DNA from: Arthrobacter sp. HY1533
Lineage (GTDB): Bacteria > Actinomycetota > Actinomycetes > Actinomycetales > Micrococcaceae
NCBI RefSeq assembly: GCF_027568515.1
Contig: NZ_JANKZF010000001.1
Span: 248,001-312,000 of the forward strand
Direction: 5' to 3'
DNA length: 64,000 bases
Below, piece after piece: positions 1 to 7,842 of the stretch. Made by a program: the position numbers and the translations under genes. The notes below the pieces were generated by a model. That model worked only from the letters and a program-made list of their open reading frames with translations. It did no database searches and had not been told where the DNA came from. How positions within the stretch are numbered: position 1 is the stretch's first letter; each line of letters opens with the position of its first letter.

Positions 1-543
1 GGTGGCGGCGTCGACCGCCGTGATGGCCACGTGCTGCTCCGGCCACAGCTGGCTGGGCAGCCGTGCGGCCACGGTCGAGAGCCACGCAGCCTGCCACGAA
101 CCGTCCGATGCGGAGTCGCGCTCCAGCGCCGCCGCACCCATGCTGCGGCGCATTTCATCCGGATTCCCGGCGGCCGCAATGATTCTCAGCGTCCTGTCCA
201 GGGGGCTGGCGGCGGGCCGTGCCGGGCCGCCTTTGCGCGGCGGTTCCGGCGGGGCCGTCCGCCGCCGGGGAACTGCGGCAAGGGTTTCTTCCAGCAGCCG
301 GGCGGGGTCCGCCGCGGTGATTTGGGCCGCGGCCGTGGACCCGGCCGATGTTCCGATGATGAGCCCGGCGCGGCTCACATCCAGGCCGGCCTCGTGCAGG
401 CCGGCAACGACGCCGATCAGCCAGGCATTGCCGGTGGATCCGCCGCCGCCGAGGACCAGGGCCCGCTCACCGGCGGGTGCCTGCCACCGTTCGAAGCGTG
501 GCCCGGGCGTGGCGTGGAGGGTTGAAAAAGTTGGTGAATTCAT
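1..543 (-). CDS. Patatin-like phospholipase, C-terminus cut by window edge
   Basis: The frame is open from ATG at 543 down to base 1, giving 181 codons with no stop, so the C-terminal part lies outside the window. Near residues 25-35 is ALVLGGGGSTGNAW, the glycine-rich oxyanion segment of patatins, followed near residue 55 by LIIGTSAGST, which carries the GxSxG nucleophile elbow. Family knowledge says these are Ser/Asp dyad lipid acyl hydrolases; substrate and location cannot be told here. The catalytic Asp (DGG/DGA) would be beyond the edge and cannot be checked. The first 20 residues are a Pro/Thr-rich cytoplasmic-looking start with no signal peptide. A short leader ORF with a strong ribosome site lies 50 nt upstream on the same strand. 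Confidence 0.8.
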   Translation of the reverse strand, partial: MNSPTFSTLHATPGPRFERWQAPAGERALVLGGGGSTGNAWLIGVVAGLHEAGLDVSRAGLIIGTSAGSTAAAQITAADPARLLEETLAAVPRRRTAPPEPPRKGGPARPAASPLDRTLRIIAAAGNPDEMRRSMGAAALERDSASDGSWQAAWLSTVAARLPSQLWPEQHVAITAVDAAT

Positions 544-594
544 GGGAGTCGCCTTTCGCGAATTGCCTGTGCGGGGCTCCCTGCGGCGACTGGA

Positions 595-648
595 TCAGTC
601 GCACGACCGTGGACTGCGGGGAGCACCCATTGCGGATACTGCGTTCAT
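595..648 (-). CDS. Putative 17-codon leader peptide upstream of patatin gene
   Basis: Reading down from ATG at 648 gives MNAVSAMGAPRSPRSCD and a TGA stop. The ATG is preceded at 655-664 by GAAGGAGGTG, close to a perfect anti-Shine-Dalgarno match at good spacing, better than most ribosome sites in this window. The patatin-like gene starts about 50 nt further down. A strong ribosome site on a very short frame suggests a translated leader coupled to or attenuating the downstream gene. It has a single Cys next to the stop and no run of one amino acid, so no inducing signal can be named. Confidence 0.45.
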   Translation of the reverse strand: MNAVSAMGAPRSPRSCD

Positions 649-794
649 GGGACTCACCTCCTTCAGCGTCGATCACGATCAGGGGAAACGTAGCACGCGG
701 ACCGACGGGCGCACAACGGCCCTCGCCGGTTGGGCCGGTTCCGCTGGCCGCGAAGCCTCTGGCGCACGGCTGCAAACCCGGCTTGACTGGCCCC

Positions 795-1811
795 ATGAGA
801 CGGATCCTGATTCTCGGCGGCACCGCGTGGCTTGGCCGCGAAATGGCTGAAGCGTTCATTGCCCAGGGCGGCGAGGTGACCTGCCTGGCCCGTGGCGAAT
901 CCGGGGCGTGGGCCCCGGGCGCCACCTTTGTCCGTGCGGACAGGGACACGGCGGACGGGCTTGGCACAGTCGCAGCGCAGCGGTGGGATGTGGTGGTCGA
1001 CGTGTCCCGCCAACCGGGCCAGGTGAGGCGTGCCGTGCGCGAGCTGCAGGGACAGGCGAAGTTCTTTGTGTTCATCTCCTCGGCCAACGTCTATGCGGAC
1101 CAGGGCACCCAGGGACAGGATGAGGATGCAGCGCTTCTGCCCCCGCTCAATGGCGACGTCATGGAGTCCATGGAAAGCTACGGGGAAGCGAAGGTGGCGT
1201 GTGAACAGGCCGTCCTTGCCGGCTTCGGCGATGCCCGGTCCCTCGTGGTGCGGGCCGGGCTCATCGGCGGCCCCGGGGACATTTTTGGCCGCTCGGGCTA
1301 CTGGCCCCTGCGCTTCGCCCACCCGTCCACACCGGACAACGCCGTCCTGGTTCCAGCGGCCCCGGGCCTGCCGGCCAGCATCATTGACGTGCGCGACCTC
1401 GCCGCATGGATTGTGCGGGCGTCATTGGCGCAGCTCCACGGCGTTTTCAACGCCACAGGCGACGTTGCCACCTTCGATGAACACCTTGCCGTTGCCCGCC
1501 AGGCAGCCGGCCACACTGGACCGCTTGTCAGCGCGGCACCGGATTGGCTGCACCGGCACGGAGTGGCGGAATGGGCCGGCGGGAAATCGCTGCCGCTGTG
1601 GCTCGATGATCCGCTGTGGCGCGGCATGAACGCCAGGAGCAACGGACGGGCCAAGTCGGCCGGACTCACCTTGCGTCCCCTGGCAGAGACGCTGCTGGAC
1701 ACCCTCGCATGGGAAGTTGCCACCGGCATCGACAAGCCCCGGCGTGCCGGGCTGTCGGCTGCGGAGGAGGCCGGGCTCCTGGCGGAACTCCGGAGCACCA
1801 ATTCTTCCTGA
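795..1811 (+). CDS. NAD-dependent epimerase/dehydratase family protein
   Basis: 338 residues from ATG 795. The start is set by RRILILGGTAWLGREMA, the first beta-strand and GxxGxxG nucleotide loop of extended short-chain dehydrogenases; the reading frame is open further upstream but that part is not protein-like. Near residue 130 the YGEAK motif matches the catalytic YxxxK of the family, preceded by the FISSANVYA strand. It therefore should bind NAD(P) and act on a sugar nucleotide or a related substrate, which cannot be specified. The gene is divergent from the patatin leader and convergent with the bioQ-like gene, so it probably forms its own transcription unit. Confidence 0.85.
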   Translation: MRRILILGGTAWLGREMAEAFIAQGGEVTCLARGESGAWAPGATFVRADRDTADGLGTVAAQRWDVVVDVSRQPGQVRRAVRELQGQAKFFVFISSANVYADQGTQGQDEDAALLPPLNGDVMESMESYGEAKVACEQAVLAGFGDARSLVVRAGLIGGPGDIFGRSGYWPLRFAHPSTPDNAVLVPAAPGLPASIIDVRDLAAWIVRASLAQLHGVFNATGDVATFDEHLAVARQAAGHTGPLVSAAPDWLHRHGVAEWAGGKSLPLWLDDPLWRGMNARSNGRAKSAGLTLRPLAETLLDTLAWEVATGIDKPRRAGLSAAEEAGLLAELRSTNSS

Positions 1812-1850
1812 ACCGCCGGCCGCTTGGCCAGTGCCTAAATGGCCAGGCCC

Positions 1851-2384
1851 CTAAGCGGATCCCGCACCCAGGCCGGCCAGGAATATCCCCAGGCCGAATT
1901 CAAAGGCGGCATCGGCGCCGTCGTCCGTGTGCTCCACCAGGCCCACCCGGGCCAGGCCGGCCGAGGTCTGCTGTTGTGTGGCGGCGCCCAGAATGTAGTG
2001 GATCAGTGCATCGGCGGCCCACTGCCCGTCCTGCCGGGAGAGGCCTTGTGCGTCAAGCAATTGGCGAAACTGCAGCAACGGTGAAGGCCCCTGCGGTGCC
2101 AGCGCATGGGCCAGGGCCACCACCTCAGCGCCATCGCGCACCGACAGCAACGCCCGGCGGATGGCCAGGGCAAGTCCGCGCAGTGACGCCGCCTGGCCCA
2201 CGGGTTCCAGGATCAATCCGGCCAGCACCGTGAGCAGGTCCTGCTTGTTCTTGATGTGCCAGTAGAGCGCCCCGGGCTGGACGTCCAGGTCCCGGGCCAG
2301 GCGGCGCATGGACAAATCTGCCAGCCCGTAATCGCGCAGGATGGCCATGGCGGCATCGACGATCTGCTCGCGGGTCAATGCCAT
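1851..2384 (-). CDS. bioQ: TetR-family repressor, probable biotin regulator BioQ
   Basis: 177 residues from ATG 2384 (MALTREQIVDAAM). An upstream extension of the frame is not protein-like. Residues 1-50 form a TetR-type helix-turn-helix with DLSMRRLARDLDVQPGALYWHIKNK. The C-terminal ligand-binding half is all-helical. It is divergent from bioB, and a perfect palindrome with the TGAAC-N3-GTT core reported for corynebacterial BioQ sites sits on the bioB start (2489-2503). Established knowledge: in Corynebacterium and mycobacteria BioQ is the TetR repressor of bio genes, in contrast to BirA in proteobacteria. Assigning this gene as bioQ is inference from family plus position plus operator. Confidence 0.75.
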   Translation of the reverse strand: MALTREQIVDAAMAILRDYGLADLSMRRLARDLDVQPGALYWHIKNKQDLLTVLAGLILEPVGQAASLRGLALAIRRALLSVRDGAEVVALAHALAPQGPSPLLQFRQLLDAQGLSRQDGQWAADALIHYILGAATQQQTSAGLARVGLVEHTDDGADAAFEFGLGIFLAGLGAGSA

Positions 2385-2460
2385 TGGCTCCTGCCCCTTC
2401 CGTTGCGCTCCCGTGCCCCGGCGGCACCCCACCATCATCCCCCATGGAAGGCGGCCCCAA

Positions 2461-2488
2461 TTGACAGCGGCACACCCAACTCCCACAC
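2461..2488 (+). promoter_or_regulatory. Candidate bio operon promoter
   Basis: A consensus TTGACA lies at 2461-2466. At a spacing of 17 there is only a weak -10 (CACACT, 2484-2489). If used, transcription would begin at about 2496, on the GTG start of bioB, giving a leaderless mRNA. No Shine-Dalgarno sequence is visible before that GTG, which fits. Confidence 0.4.
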
Positions 2489-2503
2489 TTGAACAGTGTT
2501 CAA
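2489..2503. promoter_or_regulatory. BioQ-type operator palindrome
   Basis: TTGAACAGTGTTCAA is a perfect inverted repeat of 7-bp arms around one central base. Its core TGAAC-N3-GTTCA matches the BioQ consensus TGAAC-N3-GTT described in Corynebacterium. It overlaps the GTG codon of bioB at 2496, so a bound repressor would block initiation directly. It lies 105 nt before the bioQ-like gene, so autoregulation is possible. Confidence 0.8.
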
Positions 2504-3572
2504 TTACTTCGATGACCTCGCCGCCCGGCAGTTGACCGGCGCCACCCTGACCCGCGAGGAAGCCCTTGCCATCCTCGATTCCACCGACGACCAGCTGCTG
2601 GAGGTGGTGGCCGCGGCCGCGCGCCTGCGCCGCGCCCACTTCGCCAACACCGTCAAGGTGAACTACCTGGTCAACCTGAAATCGGGGCTGTGCCCGGAGG
2701 ACTGCACGTACTGCTCGCAGCGACTGGGCTCGGCCGCCCAAATCCTGAAGTACACCTGGCTCAAGCCCGAGGATGCCGTGGCGCAGGCCGCCACCGGCAT
2801 CCGCGCCGGAGCCTCACGAGTCTGCATGGTGGCCAGCGGCAAGGGTCCCAGCGACCGGGACGTGGACCGCGTGGCCGGCATGGTCACCGAGCTCAAGGGC
2901 CAGCACCCGGACGTTGAGGTTTGCGCTTGCCTGGGCATCCTGAAGGAGGGGCAGGCCGGTCGACTGAAGGCCGCTGGCGTTGACGCCTACAACCACAACC
3001 TCAACACGAGCGAGGAGATGTATGCGGACATCTGCTCAACGCACGAATTCTCCGACCGCGTCCGCACCGTGGAGCAGGCCAAGGATGCCGGCCTCTCCCC
3101 CTGTTCCGGCGTGATCGTTGGCATGGGAGAAACGCACGATCAGCTCATTGACGCCGTCTTTGCGTTGCGCGGGCTGCAAAGCGATTCCATTCCCGTGAAC
3201 TTCCTGATGCCGTTCGACGGGACCCCGCTGGAGGGCACCTGGCTGCTGACCCCGGCTGCCTGCCTGCGCGTGCTGGCACTGGTCCGCTTTGCCTGCCCCG
3301 CCACGGAGCTCCGCATGGCCGGCGGGCGCGAGATGCACCTGCGCTCGCTCCAGCCGCTGGCCCTGCACGTGGCCAACTCCCTGTTCCTGGGCGACTACCT
3401 CACCAGCGAGGGCCAGGAGGCCACGGCAGACCTGGACATGATTGCGGACAACGGTTTTGTGGTGCTGGGCAGCAAGGCAGCCCAGCAGCCGGACGACGGC
3501 GGCTCCCCCTCCGGCGGGCCGCTCACCATTCGCCGCCGCGGCGCCGGCACGGCGATGGCCCCCAATGCTTAG
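2496..3572 (+). CDS. bioB: Biotin synthase
   Basis: 358 residues, GTG start. BioB is a radical SAM enzyme that inserts sulfur into dethiobiotin to form biotin in the last pathway step. The CxxxCxxC motif binding the 4Fe-4S cluster is CPEDCTYC with Cys66, Cys70 and Cys73. The other conserved cysteines expected to hold the 2Fe-2S cluster appear in [15 protein letters not shown] and [13 protein letters not shown]. Length fits the family (about 320-370). No ribosome site precedes GTG 2496 and the operator overlaps it, which suggests leaderless translation. It is the first gene of a tightly packed operon and overlaps bioA by 8 nt. Confidence 0.97.
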   Translation: MFNYFDDLAARQLTGATLTREEALAILDSTDDQLLEVVAAAARLRRAHFANTVKVNYLVNLKSGLCPEDCTYCSQRLGSAAQILKYTWLKPEDAVAQAATGIRAGASRVCMVASGKGPSDRDVDRVAGMVTELKGQHPDVEVCACLGILKEGQAGRLKAAGVDAYNHNLNTSEEMYADICSTHEFSDRVRTVEQAKDAGLSPCSGVIVGMGETHDQLIDAVFALRGLQSDSIPVNFLMPFDGTPLEGTWLLTPAACLRVLALVRFACPATELRMAGGREMHLRSLQPLALHVANSLFLGDYLTSEGQEATADLDMIADNGFVVLGSKAAQQPDDGGSPSGGPLTIRRRGAGTAMAPNA

Positions 3573-4920
3573 TGGCACTGCCACGGCGGCCGCGGAGGAA
3601 GCACCACTGACGCGCCGCACACTCATCCAGCGCGACCGCGGATTGTTGTGGCACCCCTACGCCCCCTTGGGCGGCGACGCACCGTATGCCGCGCACGGGG
3701 CGCAGGGCACGCGGCTGAGCCTCGCGGCGGAGGACGGCAGCTGCTTTGAGGCGGTGGATGCCATGAGTTCGTGGTGGTCGGCCATCCACGGCTACCGCAA
3801 CCCCGCCCTGGATGCAGCCCTGCTGGACCAGGCTGGCCGCTTCAGCCATGTCATGTTTGGCGGGCTGACCCACGAGCCGGCCGTGCGGCTGGCCGAGCAA
3901 TTGGCCGCCATGACCGGGCTGGACCATGTGTTCTTCGCCGACTCCGGCTCGGTCTCTGTTGAGGTGGCCCTGAAGCTGGCCGTGCAGTACCAGCTAGGGC
4001 GTGGCCGGCCCGGCCGCAACCGCTTCCTGGCGCTGCGCGGCGGCTACCACGGCGATACCTTTGCCGCCATGGCCGTGTGCGACCCCGTGGATGGCATGCA
4101 CGCAGCCTTCCCCGCCCAGATTCGGGAGCAGCTGTTCCTGCCGCGACCCCCGGCGGCGCGGCTTGTGGGTGGCGTGCTGCGGGCCGACAGCAGCGAGGTG
4201 GCCGCGTGGATTGACACCCTTGAGGCAATGGTCCGCGGCCACAGCGACGAGCTGGCGGCCATCATTGTGGAGCCCGTGCTCCAGGGCGCCGGCGGCATGC
4301 ACGTCTATGCACCCGAATGCCTGGCTGCCGCACGGCGGGTGGCCAGCGAGAACGGCTTGTTGCTCATTGTGGATGAGATCGCCACGGGCTTTGGCAGGAC
4401 CGGGAAGCTGTTCGCCTCGCAATGGGCGGACGTGGTCCCGGACATCATGTGCGTGGGCAAGGCCCTGACCGGCGGCTACCTGACCCTGGCCGCCATGCTG
4501 TGCTCCAGCCGGGTTGCCGCGGTGGTCACCGAATCCCCGCTGCGGGCGTTGCTGCACGGGCCAACGTTCATGGGCAACCCCCTGGCGTGTGCCGTGGCTT
4601 CGGCCTCACTGGAGCTGCTGGAAACGTCAAACTGGCAGCAGCAGGTGGCCGGCATCGAACACGGGCTGGCCGCTGCCCTGGCCCCGGCCCGTGGGCTGGA
4701 CGCCGTCAAGGAGGTGCGGGTTTTGGGTGCCGTGGGCGTGGTGGAACTGACCGTGCCCGTGGACGTGAAGGCCGCAAGCGCGGCGGCCCTGGACTGCGGG
4801 GTTTGGATCCGCCCCTTCCGCAACCTCATTTACACCATGCCGCCGTTCATCAGCTCAGCGGAAGACGTGGCCACGATTGGCGCGGGTGTCTGCGCCGCCG
4901 TCGACGGGGTGCATGGCTGA
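3565..4920 (+). CDS. bioA: Adenosylmethionine-8-amino-7-oxononanoate aminotransferase
   Basis: 451 residues from ATG 3565, which lies within the last codons of bioB and so implies translational coupling. BioA is a PLP-dependent class III aminotransferase that converts KAPA to DAPA using S-adenosylmethionine. [10 protein letters not shown] near residue 30 and [13 protein letters not shown] near 70 are diagnostic BioA segments. [13 protein letters not shown] binds cofactor phosphate, [11 protein letters not shown] holds the PLP aspartate, and the Schiff-base lysine is in GKALTGGYL. Its stop overlaps the bioF start (ATGA). Confidence 0.97.
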   Translation: MLSGTATAAAEEAPLTRRTLIQRDRGLLWHPYAPLGGDAPYAAHGAQGTRLSLAAEDGSCFEAVDAMSSWWSAIHGYRNPALDAALLDQAGRFSHVMFGGLTHEPAVRLAEQLAAMTGLDHVFFADSGSVSVEVALKLAVQYQLGRGRPGRNRFLALRGGYHGDTFAAMAVCDPVDGMHAAFPAQIREQLFLPRPPAARLVGGVLRADSSEVAAWIDTLEAMVRGHSDELAAIIVEPVLQGAGGMHVYAPECLAAARRVASENGLLLIVDEIATGFGRTGKLFASQWADVVPDIMCVGKALTGGYLTLAAMLCSSRVAAVVTESPLRALLHGPTFMGNPLACAVASASLELLETSNWQQQVAGIEHGLAAALAPARGLDAVKEVRVLGAVGVVELTVPVDVKAASAAALDCGVWIRPFRNLIYTMPPFISSAEDVATIGAGVCAAVDGVHG

Positions 4921-6065
4921 TGGCCGGCGCAACGACTGCCATGCAGGCCTGGCTTGGTTCCAGGGCCCAGGTCCGCGAACGCCGCGGGATGCAGCGCGGC
5001 ACCGAACCCCAGGGCATTCTGGTGGACCTGGCCTCCAACGACTACCTGGGCCTCTCCGCGGATCCCCGCGTCATCGAAGCAGCCACCGCGGCACTGCACC
5101 AGTTCGGCGCCGGCGCCCGGGGCTCCCGCGTGGTGTGCGGCACCACGGCGGCCCACCAGGACTTGGAGGAGCAGCTGTGCCTGCTCACCGGGCAAGAGGC
5201 GGCGCTGGCCTTTTCCAGCGGCTACACCGCCAACATCGGTGTGCTGACTGCCTTGGGTGGGCCGGGAACGTTGATCATCCACGACGCACACGTACACGCA
5301 TCGCTCCTTGACGGCATCAGGCTCTCCCGCTCCCCCTCACTTGAGGTGGCCCACCATGACATCGCTGCCATTGGCGCAGCCCTGGCCGGGCGCACCCAGC
5401 CGCGGGCCGTCGTCGTGCTGGAATCCATCTACTCCGTGCTGGGCGACGCGGCAGACTTGTCCGCCGTGGCCAGGCTGTGTGCCACCTTTGACGCGCTGCT
5501 CCTGGTGGATGAGGCCCACGGGATTGGCGTGGCCGACCAGGGGCGGGGTGCCGCGCATGCCGCGGGCCTGGCCGCTTCGCCGCACGTTGCTGTCACGGCC
5601 ACGCTGTCCAAGGCTTTGGGCTCGCAGGGTGGGGCCGTGTTGGGATCGCCCGCGCTCCGGGAGCATCTGGTCAACACGGCCAGGACGTTCATCTTCGACA
5701 CGGCCCTGGCACCGTCGGCGGCAGCGGCAGCCGCGCGGGCCGCGGCCATCGTCCGGCTGGAACCGGAGCTTGCCGGCCGCGTGCTGGCGAATGCGGCAGC
5801 CCTGGCCGCCCGGTGCGGTGTCCCACAGGCCGCGGGTGCCGTGCAATCCATCCCGGTGGAATCGGCCGCCCGGGCAGCGGAGTTGGCGGCCGGGCTGCGG
5901 ACCCGGGGCGTGTCGGTGGGCTGTTTCCGCCCGCCCAGCGTGCCCGACGGCGTGTCCCGCCTCCGGCTCACGGCCCGGGCCAACCTGACTGAACCAGAGC
6001 TGGAATGGGCTGCAAACACCGTGGCGCAGGCCGTGGAATCCGCTGCGAAGGATGGCTCGGCATGA
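4920..6065 (+). CDS. bioF: 8-amino-7-oxononanoate synthase
   Basis: 381 residues from ATG 4920, sharing its A with the bioA stop. BioF is a PLP alpha-oxoamine synthase that condenses pimeloyl-ACP or pimeloyl-CoA with alanine to give KAPA. LASNDYLGLSADPRV near residue 35, GSRVVCGT, DEAHGIGV and the PLP lysine in TATLSKALGSQGG are all present. The C-terminal VSRLRLTARANLTEPEL is typical. Operon genes bioA before and the P450 after are both joined by ATGA overlaps. Confidence 0.96.
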   Translation: MAGATTAMQAWLGSRAQVRERRGMQRGTEPQGILVDLASNDYLGLSADPRVIEAATAALHQFGAGARGSRVVCGTTAAHQDLEEQLCLLTGQEAALAFSSGYTANIGVLTALGGPGTLIIHDAHVHASLLDGIRLSRSPSLEVAHHDIAAIGAALAGRTQPRAVVVLESIYSVLGDAADLSAVARLCATFDALLLVDEAHGIGVADQGRGAAHAAGLAASPHVAVTATLSKALGSQGGAVLGSPALREHLVNTARTFIFDTALAPSAAAAAARAAAIVRLEPELAGRVLANAAALAARCGVPQAAGAVQSIPVESAARAAELAAGLRTRGVSVGCFRPPSVPDGVSRLRLTARANLTEPELEWAANTVAQAVESAAKDGSA

Positions 6066-7150
6066 ACTATTCAGTGATTGGCGAGCCGGCCCAGGTGCGG
6101 GACATCATGCGCCGCACGGAAGACTTCGCGCCAACGAATGCCCTGACCTCGGTGGTACCGCTGGCCCCGGCCACGCTGCGCGCCCTGAGCAAGGTCCGTT
6201 TTGCCCTGCCGCCGGTGCTGGCCTCAGCCACCGGCGCCCAGCACAGGGCGGTGCGCACCCTGGTGGGCCGCTTCTTCACGCCCGGAAAAGTCGCAGCCAT
6301 TGAACCCCGCGTCCGGGAGCTGGCCCGGCACCGGTTGGCCGGCGCCAGCATCGCGCTGGAGCATGGCCCTGTGGATCTGGCGGAGTCAGTGGGCAGGCAC
6401 ATCCCACCCATTGTCATGGCCGAACTCACGGGGCAGCCAACCCCGGATTTGGACGTCCTGAAACGCTGGAGCACGGATTCATTGGAGCTGTTCTGGGGCT
6501 GGCCGGATCCCGCACGGCAGCTGGAACTGGCAGCCAGTGCCGCGGAATTCTACGTCTGGCTCCGGCAGGAGGCGGCAGCCGCACGGGGCACGGAATCGCT
6601 TTTTGGCGTGCTGGACGCGGCCGGGCTCTCCAGCGCCGAGGTGTGCTCGCTGGGCTATTTCCTGGTCATTGCCGGCCAGGAAACCACCTCGCAACTCATC
6701 AACACCGTATTCTTCCGCGGGCTGGAATCCGGCGGATGGGCGGCCCTGGCCGAGCCGGATGCTGCCCGCAGCCATGTCAGACGGGTGCTGGCCACAGAAT
6801 CCTCCGTCCACACCTGGCGGCGGGCAGCACTTCGCGACACCCAGGTGGCGGGCCAGGCCATTCCGGCGGGGGCGGAAATCCTGCTGGAATTGACCGGGCG
6901 GCACTCCGGTCAGGCGGGGGCAACTGCCTATTCGCTCGCTTTTGGCCACGGGCTGCACCGCTGCCTGGGCGCCAAGCTGGCCGAGCTGGAAACCGCGCTG
7001 GTGCTGGAGGAAACGGCCCGCGCCCTGCCGCACCTGCAACCGGCGGGCGCGCCCCCGCAGTGGCTGCGGCTGCTTTCCTTCCAAGCCCCACTCACTGTCA
7101 ATGCCCAACTCACTGTCAATGCCCAACTCTCCGGCAAGGTACTCCCATGA
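6062..7150 (+). CDS. Cytochrome P450 homologue inside bio operon, ExxR motif missing
   Basis: 362 residues from ATG 6062, overlapping the bioF stop. Seen: the I-helix motif AGQETTS (204-210) and the heme loop FGHGLHRCLG with proximal Cys301. In the K helix, where almost all P450s have ExxR, the aligned residues are RRVLA (240-244), so both Glu and Arg are lost (Arg241 and Ala244 in their places). The meander segment before the heme loop is also short, and the N-terminus lacks about 30 residues against a usual length near 400. Context, between bioF and bioD and with no bioC, bioH, bioW or bioZ in view, suggests a BioI-like role in making the pimeloyl precursor; in Bacillus BioI cleaves acyl-ACP. 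It could instead be a non-catalytic descendant. The 3' end carries an in-frame 18-bp duplication. Confidence 0.85.
   Translation: MNYSVIGEPAQVRDIMRRTEDFAPTNALTSVVPLAPATLRALSKVRFALPPVLASATGAQHRAVRTLVGRFFTPGKVAAIEPRVRELARHRLAGASIALEHGPVDLAESVGRHIPPIVMAELTGQPTPDLDVLKRWSTDSLELFWGWPDPARQLELAASAAEFYVWLRQEAAAARGTESLFGVLDAAGLSSAEVCSLGYFLVIAGQETTSQLINTVFFRGLESGGWAALAEPDAARSHVRRVLATESSVHTWRRAALRDTQVAGQAIPAGAEILLELTGRHSGQAGATAYSLAFGHGLHRCLGAKLAELETALVLEETARALPHLQPAGAPPQWLRLLSFQAPLTVNAQLTVNAQLSGKVLP
7091..7126 (+). repeat. Perfect 18-bp tandem duplication at P450 3' end
   Basis: CTCACTGTCAATGCCCAA occurs twice without gap (7091-7108 and 7109-7126). It encodes LTVNAQ twice near the P450 C-terminus. Being a multiple of three, it keeps the frame to the ATGA junction with bioD. 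Confidence 0.95.
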
Positions 7151-7833
7151 GCGTCACCTTCATCACCGGCACGGACACCGACGTTGGAAAGACGCTGACG
7201 ACGGCGGCCCTGGCCGTTGCGCTGTCAGCCACCGGGGCGAGCGTGGCCGTTTACAAGCCAACCCAAACCGGGGTTCCCGCAGGCGGGCATGGTGATGTTG
7301 ACGAGGTTGCCCGGCTCAGCGGCATCCTGGCAGTTCATGAGGGCATCCGGCTGGATGACCCCATGGCACCACGTGCCGCCGCCGGCCGGGCAAACCGTGA
7401 ACTGCCGCTGCTGGCCCACCACGTGGCCCGCATTGCGGACCTGGCTGCCAGCCACGACCGTGTGTTGGTGGAAGGTGCCGGTGGCGTGCTGGTGGAACTT
7501 GATGCCGACGGCCACACGCTTGCGGACCTCGCGGCAGCAAGCAGCGGGGTTGGCGCGACATCTTTCGTGGTGGTCTGCCGCAGCGGCCTGGGCACCTTGA
7601 ATCACACCGCACTGACGCTGGAAGCACTGCACCGCCGGGGCTTCGCGGCCCCGGCGGTGGTGATCGGCTCCTGGCCAGTGGCGCCGTCGGACATTGAACT
7701 GGGCAACCGTGAGAGCCTGCAGCAAACCCCGGGGACGCAGTTCATCGGTTGCCTGCCGGCCGGAGCATCCCTGCTTGGGACGCGCGCCTTCCGTGACCTG
7801 GCACCCGGGTGGCTGCAACTTCCACCCGGGTAG
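7147..7833 (+). CDS. bioD: Dethiobiotin synthetase
   Basis: 228 residues from ATG 7147, sharing ATGA with the P450 stop. BioD is an ATP-dependent carboxylase that closes the ureido ring of DAPA to form dethiobiotin. The P-loop GTDTDVGKT is at residues 8-16, followed by the substrate-contacting YKPTQTG, and VEGAGGVLVEL is the Walker B-like segment. Length matches the family (about 225-240). It is the last gene of bioB-bioA-bioF-P450-bioD and converges on the NCS1 permease gene 9 nt away; no clear terminator hairpin is seen in that short gap. Confidence 0.96.
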   Translation: MSVTFITGTDTDVGKTLTTAALAVALSATGASVAVYKPTQTGVPAGGHGDVDEVARLSGILAVHEGIRLDDPMAPRAAAGRANRELPLLAHHVARIADLAASHDRVLVEGAGGVLVELDADGHTLADLAAASSGVGATSFVVVCRSGLGTLNHTALTLEALHRRGFAAPAVVIGSWPVAPSDIELGNRESLQQTPGTQFIGCLPAGASLLGTRAFRDLAPGWLQLPPG

Positions 7834-7842
7834 CCACGTGCA

